A stretch of DNA of 64,000 nt from Streptomyces griseicoloratus (GCF_014534645.1 NZ_JACVQF010000223.1:1-64000), one strand, 5' to 3'. Positions 18,365 to 27,625 are shown, numbered from the stretch's first letter. A program made the numbers and translations. The notes: generated from the sequence alone by a model not told the origin.

Positions 18365-20623
18365 TCAGGACAGCAGCGCCGGGATCGTGTCCTCGTGCGC
18401 CTTGCGCAGCTCCTCCAGGGAGAGCTCGAACTCGCCCTGGACCTCGACGGAGGTGCCGTCCACGACGCCGATGCGGGTGGCGGGCAGTCCCCGCGCGCCG
18501 CACATGTCGTTGAACCGGACCTCCTCCGAACGCGGGACGGCGACGACCGCGCGGCCCGCCGACTCCGAGAACAGGAAGGTGAAGGCGTCCAGACCGTCGG
18601 GGACGACCAGACGCGCGCCCTTCCCCCCGAGCAGCGCCGACTCGACCACGGCCTGGACCAGACCGCCGTCGGACAGGTCGTGCGCGGAGTCGATCATGCC
18701 GTCGCGGGAGGCGGAGATCAGGATCTCGGCCAGCAGGCGCTCGCGCTCCAGGTCGACCTTCGGGGGCAGCCCGCCGAGGTGGTCGTGGATCACCTGGGAC
18801 CAGGCCGAGCCGCCGAACTCCTCACGCGTGTCGCCGAGGAGGTAGAGCAGCTGGCCCTCCTCCTGGAAGGCGACCGGCGTGCGGCGGGCCACGTCGTCGA
18901 TGACGCCGAGGACCGCCACGACCGGGGTCGGGTGGATGGCGGCCTCACCGGTCTGGTTGTACAGCGAGACGTTGCCGCCGGTCACCGGGGTGCCGAGCTG
19001 CTGACAGCCGTCCGCCAGACCGCGCACGGCCTCGGCGAACTGCCACATGACCGCCGGGTCCTCGGGCGAGCCGAAGTTCAGGCAGTCGGAGACCGCGAGG
19101 GGCTTGGCACCCGTCGTGGCGACGTTGCGGTACGCCTCCGCCAGCGCCAGCTGCGCGCCCGTGTAGGGGTCGAGCTTGGCGTACCGGCCGTTGCCGTCGG
19201 TGGCGATGGCGACGCCGAGGCCGGTCTCCTCGTCGACGCGGATCATGCCGGAGTCCTCGGGCTGGGCGAGGACGGTGTTGCCCTGGACGAAGTGGTCGTA
19301 CTGCTGGGTGATCCACTTCTTGGACGCCTGGTTCGGGGACGCCACCAGCTTCAGGACCTGGTCCTTCAGCTCCTCGGACGTCTCCGGGCGGGGCAGCTTG
19401 TTCGCGTCGTCGGCCTGGAGGGCGTCCTGCCAGTCCGGGCGGGCGTAGGGGCGCTCGTAGGTCGGGCCCTCGTGGGCGACCGTGCGCGGGTCGACGTCGA
19501 CGATCTTCTCGCCGTGCCAGAAGATCTCCAGGCGGTCGCCGTCGGTCACCTCACCGATGACGGTGGCGATGACGTCCCACTTGTCGCAGATCTCCAGGAA
19601 GCGGTCGACCTTGTCGGGCTCGACGACGGCGCACATCCTTTCCTGCGACTCGCTCATGAGGATCTCCTCGGGCGAGAGCGTGGAGTCGCGCAGGGGGACG
19701 TCGTCCAGGGTGACGCGCATGCCGCCGGAGCCGTTGGACGCCAGCTCGCTGGTCGCGCAGGACAGGCCGGCCGCACCGAGGTCCTGGATGCCGACGACCA
19801 GCTTCTCCTGGAACGCCTCCAGGGTGCACTCGATGAGGAGCTTCTCCTGGAAGGGGTCGCCGACCTGGACGGCGGGGCGCTTGGAGGGCTTGGCGTCGTC
19901 GAAGGTCTCCGAGGCGAGGATCGAGGCGCCGCCGATGCCGTCGCCGCCGGTCCGGGCGCCGTACAGGATGACCTTGTTGCCCGCGCCGGAGGCCTTCGCG
20001 AGGTGGATGTCCTCGTGCCGCATGACGCCGATGGCGCCGGCGTTGACCAGCGGGTTGCCCTGGTAGCAGGCGTCGAAGACGACCTCGCCGCCGATGTTGG
20101 GCAGGCCCAGGCAGTTGCCGTAGCCGCCGATGCCGGCGACGACACCCGGGAGGACGCGCTTGGTGTCGGGGTGGTCGGCGGCGCCGAAGCGCAGCGGGTC
20201 GACGACGGCGACCGGGCGGGCGCCCATCGCGATGATGTCGCGGACGATGCCGCCGACGCCGGTCGCGGCGCCCTGGTAGGGCTCCACGTACGACGGGTGG
20301 TTGTGCGACTCCACCTTGAAGGTGACGGCGTAGCCCTGGCCGACGTCGACGACACCGGCGTTCTCGCCGATGCCGACGAGCATCGCGTCGGACTCGGGGG
20401 CCTTCTCGCCGAACTGGCGGAGGTGGACCTTGGAGGACTTGTACGAGCAGTGCTCGGACCACATCACCGAGTACATGGCCAGCTCCGCCCCGGTGGGGCG
20501 GCGGCCGAGGATCTCGACGACCCGCTCGTACTCGTCCTTCTTCAGGCCGAGTTCGGCCCAGGGCAGCTCGACGTCGGGGGTCGCGGCCGCGTGCTCGACC
20601 GTGTCCAGAGGCGTCCGGCTCAT
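18365..20623 (-). CDS. purL: Phosphoribosylformylglycinamidine synthase, large subunit
   Basis: The product is 752 aa, the small-type PurL that needs PurQ and PurS partners. It makes FGAM from FGAR, ATP and ammonia delivered by PurQ. It begins [44 protein letters not shown]. Typical motifs are [53 protein letters not shown] and [15 protein letters not shown]. The reading frame stays open far upstream, but the ATG at 20623 overlaps the purQ stop by 4 bp (20620-20623), which implies coupled translation. Confidence 0.97.
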   Translation of the reverse strand: MSRTPLDTVEHAAATPDVELPWAELGLKKDEYERVVEILGRRPTGAELAMYSVMWSEHCSYKSSKVHLRQFGEKAPESDAMLVGIGENAGVVDVGQGYAVTFKVESHNHPSYVEPYQGAATGVGGIVRDIIAMGARPVAVVDPLRFGAADHPDTKRVLPGVVAGIGGYGNCLGLPNIGGEVVFDACYQGNPLVNAGAIGVMRHEDIHLAKASGAGNKVILYGARTGGDGIGGASILASETFDDAKPSKRPAVQVGDPFQEKLLIECTLEAFQEKLVVGIQDLGAAGLSCATSELASNGSGGMRVTLDDVPLRDSTLSPEEILMSESQERMCAVVEPDKVDRFLEICDKWDVIATVIGEVTDGDRLEIFWHGEKIVDVDPRTVAHEGPTYERPYARPDWQDALQADDANKLPRPETSEELKDQVLKLVASPNQASKKWITQQYDHFVQGNTVLAQPEDSGMIRVDEETGLGVAIATDGNGRYAKLDPYTGAQLALAEAYRNVATTGAKPLAVSDCLNFGSPEDPAVMWQFAEAVRGLADGCQQLGTPVTGGNVSLYNQTGEAAIHPTPVVAVLGVIDDVARRTPVAFQEEGQLLYLLGDTREEFGGSAWSQVIHDHLGGLPPKVDLERERLLAEILISASRDGMIDSAHDLSDGGLVQAVVESALLGGKGARLVVPDGLDAFTFLFSESAGRAVVAVPRSEEVRFNDMCGARGLPATRIGVVDGTSVEVQGEFELSLEELRKAHEDTIPALLS

Positions 20624-21300
20624 GCGTTGACCAGCTTCTTGAGGATCGAGGTGAAGAACGGGAGGCCGTCGGTGCGGCCGGTGCCGATCAGCGGCTCGAC
20701 GGCGTGCTCGGGGTGCGGCATCAGGCCGACGACGTTGCCCTCGGCGTTGGTGATGCCGGCGATGTCGTTGAGCGAGCCGTTCGGGTTGAAGTCGAGGTAC
20801 CGGAACGCGACCCGGCCCTCGGCCTCCAGCTCGTCCAGCGTCCGCTGGTCGGCGACGTAGCGCCCGTCCATGTTCTTCAGCGGGATGCTGATCTCCTGGC
20901 CCGCGGTGTAGTCGCTGGTCCAGGCGGTGGAGGCGTTCTCCACCCGCAGCTTCTGGTCGCGGCAGATGAAGTGCAGGTGGTCGTTGCCGAGCATGCCGCC
21001 GGGCAGCAGGTGGGCCTCCGTGAGGATCTGGAAGCCGTTGCAGATGCCGAGGACCGGGAGGCCGGCCTTCGCCTGGTCGATGACGGTGTCCATCACCGGC
21101 GAGAAGCGCGCGATGGCGCCGGCCCGCAGATAGTCGCCGTAACTGAAACCGCCGCACAGCACGACGGCGTCGACCTGCTTGAGGTCCTTGTCCTTGTGCC
21201 AGAGCGCCACGGGTTCGGCGCCTGCGACGCGGATCGCGCGCTGCGTGTCCCGGTCGTCGAGGCTGCCGGGGAAAGTGACGACGCCAATACGAGCGGTCAC
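20620..21300 (-). CDS. purQ: Phosphoribosylformylglycinamidine synthase, glutaminase subunit
   Basis: The product is 226 aa, a class I glutamine amidotransferase that feeds ammonia to PurL. The nucleophile Cys is in [12 protein letters not shown], and the His/Glu pair is in [11 protein letters not shown]. The N-terminus [20 protein letters not shown] and the loop [17 protein letters not shown] are typical of PurQ. It overlaps purS upstream and purL downstream by 4 bp each, giving tightly coupled synthesis of the three-subunit enzyme. Confidence 0.97.
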   Translation of the reverse strand: MTARIGVVTFPGSLDDRDTQRAIRVAGAEPVALWHKDKDLKQVDAVVLCGGFSYGDYLRAGAIARFSPVMDTVIDQAKAGLPVLGICNGFQILTEAHLLPGGMLGNDHLHFICRDQKLRVENASTAWTSDYTAGQEISIPLKNMDGRYVADQRTLDELEAEGRVAFRYLDFNPNGSLNDIAGITNAEGNVVGLMPHPEHAVEPLIGTGRTDGLPFFTSILKKLVNA

Positions 21301-21560
21301 TTCGCGGCCTCCGCGACTTCCTCCACCTTGACGGTGAAGTCCTCGATCACGGTGTTGGCGAGGAAGGATTCCGCAAGATCGTGGATGCGGGCGAGGGCGG
21401 CGTCGTCGACCGGCCCGTCCACTTCGAGTTCGAATCGCTTTCCCTGACGTACGTCCGAGATCCCCTCGAAACCGAGCCGCGGCAGTGCGCGCTGCACCGC
21501 CTGGCCCTGGGGGTCGAGGATCTCCGGCTTGAGCATGACGTCGACTACGACGCGTGCCAC
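21297..21560 (-). CDS. purS: Phosphoribosylformylglycinamidine synthase, PurS subunit
   Basis: The product is 87 aa, the usual PurS size. It bridges PurL and PurQ. The sequence [46 protein letters not shown] is classic PurS. The GTG at 21560 is preferred over the in-frame GTG at 21566 because GGGAG sits five bases before it and overlaps the earlier codon. It is first in the purS-purQ-purL operon. Confidence 0.93.
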   Translation of the reverse strand: MARVVVDVMLKPEILDPQGQAVQRALPRLGFEGISDVRQGKRFELEVDGPVDDAALARIHDLAESFLANTVIEDFTVKVEEVAEAAK

Positions 21561-21630
21561 TGGCACTCCCGGTGTGTGGTGCTGAGCAGGTTCCTTCAGA
21601 CTACCCGCACAAAAAATCTACGCGTGTAGC

Positions 21631-21659
21631 GTTGTAGGAAAGTACGTGACCCCTGTCAC
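21631..21659 (-). promoter_or_regulatory. Candidate purSQL promoter overlapped by a Crp-type palindrome
   Basis: Read leftward, GTGACA (-35) and TACAAC (-10) are 17 bp apart. The -35 lies inside GTGACCCCTGTCAC (21646-21659), a perfect GTGAC-N4-GTCAC palindrome. It also fits the GTG-N6-GNCAC form I recall for Streptomyces Crp. The start codon is about 65 bp downstream. Confidence 0.5.
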
Positions 21660-21900
21660 GATTGGGCATCGGTCGCGGGCCCGCACGAAAAGCTTCGGGA
21701 AAGATCCCGGATCGTGCCCCGGCGGCTATTGCGCACCGGACACGCGGAGAGATTTAGTCGGTCTTCCCATTTCATTGCCAGGCACTGTACAAATGAAATG
21801 TCATTAGCCGATACTTTGCCCAATTGCAGGCGAACAGTCGGCGTCTTCGCGACGTCCTGGCACGTCATCGCGGAGATGCCGCACGAAGGGACCGATATTC
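21660..21900. other. AT-rich spacer between purS and the lsr2 paralogue
   Basis: No gene. The stretch 21740-21840 (around AATGAAATGTCATTAGCCG) is clearly poorer in GC than its surroundings. AT-rich DNA of this kind is the preferred target of Lsr2-type proteins, one of which is encoded immediately to the right, so autoregulation is conceivable. Confidence 0.4.
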
Positions 21901-22218
21901 GTGGCGCAGCGTGTCGTGGTCACTCTCTTTGACGACATCGACGGCTCGGAAGCGGCGGAGACGATCGCCTTCGGAGTCGACGGCAAGATGTACGAGATCG
22001 ACCTGAACGAAGCCAATGCCAGGAAACTGCGCAAGGCTCTGGAGCCCTACGTGTCGGCCGGCCGCAAGCGGTCGCGGTCGGGCCGGGCGTACCGGCAGAC
22101 GGAGGTGGCCCCGGACCCGGCGGCGGTCCGCGCCTGGGCGCAGGCGAACAAGATGGACGTGCCGGCGCGGGGCCGGATCCCGAAGAAGGTGTACGAGGCG
22201 TTCGCCGAGGCGCAGTGA
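21901..22218 (+). CDS. lsrL: Lsr2-family nucleoid-associated protein (LsrL-like)
   Basis: The product is 105 aa from the GTG at 21901, with AAGGGA about nine bases upstream. The N-terminal dimerisation domain is MAQRVVVTLFDDIDGSEAAETIAFGVDGKMYEIDLNEANARKLRKALEPYV. The C-terminal DNA-binding domain carries the AT-hook-like RGR of PARGRIPKKVYEAFAEA. Lsr2 proteins bridge AT-rich DNA and silence foreign genes. Streptomyces usually has two paralogues, and this position beside the pur operon matches the one called lsrL (recalled, not checked). Confidence 0.92.
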   Translation: MAQRVVVTLFDDIDGSEAAETIAFGVDGKMYEIDLNEANARKLRKALEPYVSAGRKRSRSGRAYRQTEVAPDPAAVRAWAQANKMDVPARGRIPKKVYEAFAEAQ

Positions 22219-22449
22219 GCGGGCGGGGCCTGGCCCTACGCGGTTCCCGGTCCGGCGGTGACCCCCGGTCCGGCGGTGACGTCCGGCCCGGCGGTTCCCT
22301 GCCCGGCGGGCGGCTCCCGGCCCGGCGGGCTGCCGCCGACGGCCGCTCAGCCGGCCCCCGCGGCAACCGACTTGCGCAGCACCCCCGGTGATCAGCTAAA
22401 GTCTGGAGCACGCCGAGGGGCGAGGCCGAAAAGCCCAGCTCACGGACTT

Positions 22450-22521
22450 GCGGGTGTAGTTCAGTAGTAGAACATCCCCCTTCCAGGGGGAAGGCGCAGT
22501 GTGCGATTCCTGTCACCCGCT
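22450..22521 (+). tRNA. tRNA-Gly(TCC)
   Basis: A 72-nt cloverleaf with acceptor GCGGGTG paired to CACCCGC and anticodon loop CTTCCAG (anticodon TCC). The preceding 230 bp hold no gene, only Pro/Gly-type GC repeats. Confidence 0.95.
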
Positions 22522-22601
22522 CTGCATCGCCGTACCGACCACTCAAGTGGATCAGGTAGGCTGGTGCTCGCACCGATCGGTGAAAGCCGGTCGGAGGCAA
22601 T

Positions 22602-22674
22602 GCGGACGTAGCTCAGTTGGTAGAGCGCAACCTTGCCAAGGTTGAGGTCGCGAGTTCGAGCCTCGTCGTCCGCT
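22602..22674 (+). tRNA. tRNA-Gly(GCC), copy 1
   Basis: A 73-nt cloverleaf with acceptor GCGGACG paired to CGTCCGC and anticodon loop TTGCCAA (anticodon GCC). It is identical to 26510-26582. Confidence 0.97.
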
Positions 22675-22682
22675 CGGGAATG

Positions 22683-22713
22683 AGACCCCGGTCCTGATGG
22701 ACCGGGGTCTTTT
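22683..22713 (+). terminator. Terminator after the tRNA-Gly pair
   Basis: AGACCCCGGTCC pairs with GGACCGGGGTCT (12 bp, loop TGAT), followed by TTT. Confidence 0.85.
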
Positions 22714-22732
22714 CGTGTTCCCGTCGAGTGTC

Positions 22733-22759
22733 TGACATTTGTCATGCCCGGCGATGACA
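22733..22759 (+). promoter_or_regulatory. Overlapping palindromes upstream of the ABC/two-component operon
   Basis: TGACA-TT-TGTCA (22733-22744) overlaps TGTCAT-N8-ATGACA (22740-22759), so three TGTCA/TGACA half-sites are clustered 44-70 bp before the first start codon. This fits a binding site for the operon's own NarL-type regulator, though that is inferred from position only. Confidence 0.45.
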
Positions 22760-22802
22760 GCGCGCACTGCTGCCGGGCCCGCCGGGCGGGGATGCTCGGG
22801 GT

Positions 22803-23771
22803 ATGGAAGCGAACGAACACGAACACGTGATTGAGGTCACCGACCTGCGACGTGTGTACGGGGGCGGGTTCGAGGCTGTGCGCGGCGTCACCTTCTCCGT
22901 GCGCCGCGGGGAGATCTTCGCACTGCTCGGCACCAACGGCGCCGGCAAGACGTCCACCGTCGAACTGCTGGAGGGCCTGGCCGCACCGGCCGGCGGGCGG
23001 GTGCGCGTCCTCGGACACGACCCCTACACCGACCGGGCCGCCGTACGCCCCCGCACCGGGGTGATGCTGCAGGAGGGCGGCTTCCCGTCCGAGCTGACCG
23101 TCGCGGAAACGGCGCGGATGTGGGCGGGCTGCGTGAGCGGGGCCCGGCCGCCGGCCGAGGTGCTGGCGCTGGTCGGGCTGGAGTCGAAGGCCGGCGTCCG
23201 GGTGAAGCAGCTGTCCGGGGGCCAGCGGCGCCGGCTCGACCTGGCGCTCGCCCTGCTCGGCGACCCCGAGGTGCTCTTCCTGGACGAGCCCACCACCGGA
23301 CTGGACGCCGAAGGCCGCCGGGACACCTGGGAGTTGGTGAGCACCCTGCGCGACGCCGGCACGACGGTGCTGCTGACCACCCACTACCTGGAAGAGGCCG
23401 AGCAGCTCGCCGACCGTCTCGCGATCATGCACGACGGCCGCATCGCCACCACCGGGACCCCGGCCGAGGTGACCGCCACGCAGCCGTCGCGGATCACCTT
23501 CGAGCTGCCCGAGGGCTACTTCGTGGGCGATCTGCCGCCGCTCGCCGAGCTGGGCGTGACCGGGCACGAGACCGACGGCCGGACCGTCCGGCTGCGCACC
23601 CGTGAACTCCAGCGGGCGGCCACCGGGCTCCTGGTCTGGGCCGAGCGGGCCCGGGTGGAGCTGCACCGCCTGGACGTGCGGTCGGCGTCCCTGGAGGAGG
23701 CGTTCCTGGGGATAGCGAAGGAGGTCTCCGCGGCGGAGACCGCGCACACGAGGAAGGAGTACGCGGCATGA
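22803..23771 (+). CDS. ABC transporter ATP-binding protein
   Basis: The product is 322 aa. Walker A GTNGAGKT lies at residues 43-50, the signature LSGGQ at 137-141, and Walker B LFLDEP at 158-163, followed by the switch His (TTHY). After residue 220 there is an extra domain found in drug or lipid export ATPases of the DrrA type. It energises the permease encoded by the next gene, with which it overlaps by 4 bp (ATGA at 23768). It is first gene of an operon with a histidine kinase and a response regulator. The substrate is unknown; a membrane-stress or antibiotic efflux role is usual for this arrangement. Confidence 0.93.
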   Translation: MEANEHEHVIEVTDLRRVYGGGFEAVRGVTFSVRRGEIFALLGTNGAGKTSTVELLEGLAAPAGGRVRVLGHDPYTDRAAVRPRTGVMLQEGGFPSELTVAETARMWAGCVSGARPPAEVLALVGLESKAGVRVKQLSGGQRRRLDLALALLGDPEVLFLDEPTTGLDAEGRRDTWELVSTLRDAGTTVLLTTHYLEEAEQLADRLAIMHDGRIATTGTPAEVTATQPSRITFELPEGYFVGDLPPLAELGVTGHETDGRTVRLRTRELQRAATGLLVWAERARVELHRLDVRSASLEEAFLGIAKEVSAAETAHTRKEYAA

Positions 23772-24586
23772 GCGCCACGAACACCGGGGCGCCCGCGGCG
23801 GCGCGCGCCCCGAAGGCGGCGGCCACCACGCCCATGAGCCGGATGACGGCCCTCGCCCGTGCCGAGCTGACCCTGCTCGGACGGAGCAAGGGCGCGCTCG
23901 TCGCCGGACTGTTCGTGCCGCTGGTGCTGCCGGTCAGCGTGCGGTCGGCGGCCGAGGAGATGGACCTCGGCGAGGCCGGGCTGACCATCGGCACCCTCGT
24001 ACTGCCCGCGGCGATCGGCTTCTCCCTGCTGTTCGCCGTCTACTCGACCCTCGTGGGGGTCTTCGTCGTCCGGCGCGAGGAACTCGTCCTCAAGCGGCTG
24101 CGCACCGGCGAGCTGCGGGACGCCGAGATCCTGGCCGGCTCCGCGATGCCGGCCGTCGCCACCGGGCTGCTGCAGTGCCTGCTGCTGACGGCCGGATGCG
24201 CCGTCCTGCTCGACCTGGACGCGCCGTCCGCGCCCCATCTGGCCGTCCTCGGCCTGCTGTTGGGGCTCGTGATGTGCGCCGCCCTCGCCGCGGCCACCTC
24301 CGGCTTCACCCGGACCGGCGAGAGCGCGCAGGTCACGCCCATGCCGCTGCTGCTGGTCTCGATGATCGGCTCCGGCATGTTCGTCCCGCTGGAGCTGCTG
24401 CCCGACAAGGTGGCCTCCGTCTGCGAGCTGCTGCCGCTGACGCCCGTCGTCACGCTGGTGCGCGGCGGCTGGACCGGTGACCTGTCGGCGTCCGAGGCAC
24501 TGGGCGCCCTCGCGACGGCGGTGGCCTGGACCGCGTTCGCGGTGTTTGCTGTACGGCGGTGGTTCCGCTGGGAGCCGCGACACTGA
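23768..24586 (+). CDS. ABC-2 type transporter permease
   Basis: The product is 272 aa with about six hydrophobic segments: VAGLFVPLVLPV, LTIGTLVLPAAIGFSLLFAVYSTLVGVFVV, a long stretch around AVATGLLQCLLLTAGCAVLL, HLAVLGLLLGLVMCAALAAATSG, MPLLLVSMIGSGMFVPLELL, and a last helix. This is the DrrB/ABC-2 pattern, including the pre-helix FVVRREELVLKRLRTGELRDAEIL. A short disordered Ala-rich N-terminus precedes the first helix. It overlaps the ATPase gene by 4 bp and the kinase gene by 1 bp. Confidence 0.92.
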   Translation: MSATNTGAPAAARAPKAAATTPMSRMTALARAELTLLGRSKGALVAGLFVPLVLPVSVRSAAEEMDLGEAGLTIGTLVLPAAIGFSLLFAVYSTLVGVFVVRREELVLKRLRTGELRDAEILAGSAMPAVATGLLQCLLLTAGCAVLLDLDAPSAPHLAVLGLLLGLVMCAALAAATSGFTRTGESAQVTPMPLLLVSMIGSGMFVPLELLPDKVASVCELLPLTPVVTLVRGGWTGDLSASEALGALATAVAWTAFAVFAVRRWFRWEPRH

Positions 24587-25875
24587 TGGACGGTGACGTC
24601 GGGGAGAGCGGGGCGAGCGAGGACATGCGCAGGCCGGGTGGCTGGTGGCGGCGGAAGACGACACCGGCCAAGGTCGAGACGTACACGCGGTGGTCCTTCC
24701 ACTTCTTCGGCGTCATCGAGGTCACGGCGATCGGGCTGACGACCTTCGAGCACGTGGGGACACGCCTCGCGAGCGCTCTGTCGCTGCTGGTCGCCGTGCA
24801 CGCCGCGGTCTGCATGGTGACGGCGTCCCGGGCGCTGGACTGGACGCGCGGCCGGCGGGCCCAGCCCGTCCGGCTGCTGTGGACCCTCGCCGCCGTCACC
24901 GCGGTGCTCGCGGTCGGCGCCGTCGCCCTCGCGGGGCGCGGCCCGGCCGGCGAGGGCGTCGACGCCGCGGCCGGGTCGGTGTTCGGCGGGGTGCTGTGCT
25001 TCGGCGCCGGCACCGTGGCGCTCGGCGTCCGCAACCGGCGGCGGATCGTCGCGATCGTCGGCGGCTTCGCGGCGGGGGCCGGCATCGTGGGGTTCCCCCT
25101 GGGCATGCCCGGCCCCGTGGCGCTCGCCACGGCCGGCTTCGTGCTGGCCGGCGCCGGTTTCCTCGCCTTCACCTCGGTCTTCTCCGTCTGGCTGCTCAAC
25201 GCCGTCTACGAACTCGACGAGGCCCGCGAGACCCGGGCGCGGCTCGCCGTGGCCGAGGAGCGGCTGCGGTTCGCCCGGGATCTGCACGACGTGATGGGGC
25301 GCAACCTGGCCGTGATCGCGCTCAAGAGCGAGCTGGCCGTCCAGCTGGTCAGGCGCGGGCGGCCCGAGGCGGTGGAGCAGATGATCGAGGTGCAGCGCAT
25401 CGCCCAGGAGTCCCAGCGGGAGGTGCGCGACGTGGTGCGGGGCTACCGGGAGGCCGATCTGGAGGCCGAACTCGCCGGTGCCCAGGGAGTGCTGGCGGCG
25501 GCGGGGATCGCGTGCGAGGTGACCGGCGACACGTCCGGACTGCCCGCCGAGGTGCAGTCGGCGCTCGCCTGGGTGGTGCGGGAGGCGACGACGAACGTGC
25601 TGCGGCACGGGGACGCGGAGAAGTGCGCCGTGGTGGTGCGGATGTCTGAGGGGCGTGTGGTGCTGACGGTGGAGAACGACGGGGCGGTCGACGGCTCCGG
25701 GCCGGGTCCGGCGGCCGGCGCGGCCGGTCCGGGCGGCTCGGGGCTGGCCGGGCTGCGGGAGCGACTGTCCGCGGTGGGCGGGACGCTGCAGGCCGGGACC
25801 GCCGGCAAGGGCGTGTTCCGGCTGGTCGCGGACGTTCCGCTGACCGCCGGGACGGTGCCGGGGGCCGCGTCGTGA
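24586..25875 (+). CDS. NarL/DesK-type sensor histidine kinase
   Basis: The product is 429 aa. The ATG at 24586 (TGATG overlap with the permease stop) is used because GGGAG lies about 10 bases before it. About six transmembrane segments fill residues 35-210. A HisKA_3 dimerisation domain follows, with phospho-acceptor His234 in RFARDLHDVMGRNLAVIALK. The C-terminal HATPase_c has WVVREATTNVLRHG and GSGLAGLRERLSAVGG. Such kinases sense membrane state or lipid-active drugs. It is paired with the response regulator gene that follows with a 4-bp overlap. Confidence 0.93.
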   Translation: MDGDVGESGASEDMRRPGGWWRRKTTPAKVETYTRWSFHFFGVIEVTAIGLTTFEHVGTRLASALSLLVAVHAAVCMVTASRALDWTRGRRAQPVRLLWTLAAVTAVLAVGAVALAGRGPAGEGVDAAAGSVFGGVLCFGAGTVALGVRNRRRIVAIVGGFAAGAGIVGFPLGMPGPVALATAGFVLAGAGFLAFTSVFSVWLLNAVYELDEARETRARLAVAEERLRFARDLHDVMGRNLAVIALKSELAVQLVRRGRPEAVEQMIEVQRIAQESQREVRDVVRGYREADLEAELAGAQGVLAAAGIACEVTGDTSGLPAEVQSALAWVVREATTNVLRHGDAEKCAVVVRMSEGRVVLTVENDGAVDGSGPGPAAGAAGPGGSGLAGLRERLSAVGGTLQAGTAGKGVFRLVADVPLTAGTVPGAAS

Positions 25876-26486
25876 CGGAGGTCGTGCGCGTTCTGCTCGC
25901 CGACGACGAGCATCTGATCCGCGGGGCGCTGGCGGCCCTGCTGTCCCTGGAGGACGACCTGGTCGTGGTCGCCGAGGCGGCCAGCGGGCCGGAGGCGCTG
26001 GCGATGGCGCGGGCGCACGCCCCGGACGTCGCCGTACTCGATCTGCAGATGCCCGGCGCGGACGGTGTGAAGGTCGCCACATCCCTGCGCACCGAACTGC
26101 CCGGCTGCCAGGTGCTGATCGTGACCGGTCACGGACGGCCGGGGCATCTGAAGCGGGCGCTCGCGGCGGGGGTGCGCGGGTTCGTCCCCAAGACCGTCAG
26201 CGCGCAGCGGCTCGCCGAGCTGATCCGCACGGTGCACGCCGGAAACCGCTACGTCGACCCGGAGTTGGCCGCCGACGCGATCTCCGCCGGGGACTCGCCG
26301 CTGACCGCGCGGGAGGCGGAGGTGCTGGAACTGGCCGCCGACGGGGCACCCGTGGCGGAGATCGCCGAACGCGCCGCGCTCGCGGAGGGGACCGTACGGA
26401 ACTACCTGTCGTCGGCCGTGACCAAGCTCGGTGCGGAGAACCGGCACGCGGCGGTGCGTCTCGCGCGGGAGCGCGGTTGGGTATAG
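25872..26486 (+). CDS. NarL/LuxR-family response regulator
   Basis: The product is 204 aa from the GTG at 25872 (GTGA overlap). The receiver domain carries the acidic pair DDE at residues 11-13, phospho-acceptor Asp57 in VLDLQMPG and Lys in FVPKTV. The C-terminal LuxR-type HTH is LTAREAEVLELAADGAPVAEIAERAALAEGTVRNYLSSAVTKLGAENRHAAV. It probably controls the upstream ABC exporter through the palindromes at 22733-22759. A second tRNA-Gly(GCC) starts 24 bp after its stop. Confidence 0.95.
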   Translation: MTEVVRVLLADDEHLIRGALAALLSLEDDLVVVAEAASGPEALAMARAHAPDVAVLDLQMPGADGVKVATSLRTELPGCQVLIVTGHGRPGHLKRALAAGVRGFVPKTVSAQRLAELIRTVHAGNRYVDPELAADAISAGDSPLTAREAEVLELAADGAPVAEIAERAALAEGTVRNYLSSAVTKLGAENRHAAVRLARERGWV

Positions 26487-26509
26487 TGGCTGTCGCGCCA
26501 CGGCGCACT

Positions 26510-26582
26510 GCGGACGTAGCTCAGTTGGTAGAGCGCAACCTTGCCAAGGTTGAGGTCGCGAGTTCGAGCCTCGTCGTCCGCT
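26510..26582 (+). tRNA. tRNA-Gly(GCC), copy 2
   Basis: Identical in all 73 positions to 22602-22674. It lies just downstream of the response regulator gene. Confidence 0.97.
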
Positions 26583-26586
26583 CCGC

Positions 26587-26625
26587 ATCAAGAAGCCCCC
26601 GGCTCCGGCCGGGGGCTTCTTGATG
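26587..26625. terminator. Bidirectional terminator between tRNA-Gly and purC
   Basis: ATCAAGAAGCCCCCGG pairs with CCGGGGGCTTCTTGAT, a perfect 16-bp stem with a 6-nt loop. It serves the rightward tRNA and the leftward purC, whose stop is 3 bp away. Confidence 0.85.
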
Positions 26626-26627
26626 TT

Positions 26628-27536
26628 CTAGGACCAGCTCGTGCCCGTGAGGCGTTCGTAGGCCTCCACGTACTTGGCGCGGGTCGCCTCCACGACCTGC
26701 GGCGGCAGCGGCGGCGGGGGCTGCTCGCTCCCGCGGTCCCAGCCGGACTCCGCCGAGGTCAGCCAGTCCCGGACGTACTGCTTGTCGTACGACGGCTGCG
26801 CGCGGCCCGGCTGCCACTGGTCGGCCGGCCAGAAACGGGAGGAGTCCGGGGTGAGGACCTCGTCGGCGAGGACGAGGTTCCCGTCCTCGCCGCCCTCGAA
26901 GCCGAACTCGAACTTCGTGTCCGCGAGGATGATGCCGCGGTCGCGGGCGATGTCCCGGGCGCGGGAGTAGACGGCGAGGGTGGCCTGGCGCAGCCGGGCC
27001 GCGGTGTCCGCGCCGGCCCGGCGTGCCACCTCCTCGTAGGAGACGTTCTCGTCGTGCTCGCCGACCTCGGCCTTGGTGGCCGGGGTGAAGATCGGGGCGG
27101 GCAGCTCGGAGCCGTCGACCAGGCCCTCGGGGAGGGCGAGGCCGCAGACGGTGCGGGACTCCCGGTACTCGGCCAGTCCCGAGCCGGTGAGGTAGCCGCG
27201 GGCCACGCACTCCACGGGGACCATGCGCAGGGACTTGCAGACCAGGGCCCGGCCCTGCCAGTCGGCGGGGGCGCCGGGGGGCAGTTCGGTGCTGAGCACG
27301 TGGTTCGGGACCAGGTCGGCGAGCTGCTCGAACCACCACAGGGAGAGCTGGGTGAGGATCCGGCCCTTGTCGGGGATCTCGGTCGGCAGCACCCAGTCGT
27401 AGGCGGAGATGCGGTCGCTGGCGACCATCACGAGGTCGCCCGCCTCGTTCCGGTACAGCTCGCGCACCTTGCCGGTGTGCAGATGCACCAGACCCGGAAC
27501 CTGGATCGGCTCGGGCTTTTCGACGAATCCGGACAC
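26628..27536 (-). CDS. purC: Phosphoribosylaminoimidazole-succinocarboxamide (SAICAR) synthase
   Basis: The product is 302 aa. It joins aspartate to CAIR with ATP in purine synthesis. The GTG at 27536 has GGGGAGG directly upstream, and the protein begins VSGFVEKPEPIQVPGLVHLHTGKVRELYRN. Family motifs are VASDRISAYDWVLPTEIPDKGRILTQLSLWWF, VPVECVARGYLTGSG, DTKFEFGF and the end QPSYDKQYVRDWL. The length and motifs match the longer eukaryote-like SAICAR synthases of actinobacteria. It appears to be transcribed alone. Confidence 0.96.
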   Translation of the reverse strand: MSGFVEKPEPIQVPGLVHLHTGKVRELYRNEAGDLVMVASDRISAYDWVLPTEIPDKGRILTQLSLWWFEQLADLVPNHVLSTELPPGAPADWQGRALVCKSLRMVPVECVARGYLTGSGLAEYRESRTVCGLALPEGLVDGSELPAPIFTPATKAEVGEHDENVSYEEVARRAGADTAARLRQATLAVYSRARDIARDRGIILADTKFEFGFEGGEDGNLVLADEVLTPDSSRFWPADQWQPGRAQPSYDKQYVRDWLTSAESGWDRGSEQPPPPLPPQVVEATRAKYVEAYERLTGTSWS

Positions 27537-27625
27537 GGTTCCTCCCCGTGGTTCTGTCCAATGGCTTGATTCTCCCGTATGCCCGGGTGATCGACGGACA
27601 GGGGGTCGGTGGCGGCCGGACACGG

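Noticed and set aside
13907-20860. Very long plus-strand open frames across the purine genes
   Set aside because: Antisense shadows of purM, purF, the META lipoprotein and purL. Composition is Gly/Asp/Val/Arg noise without motifs.
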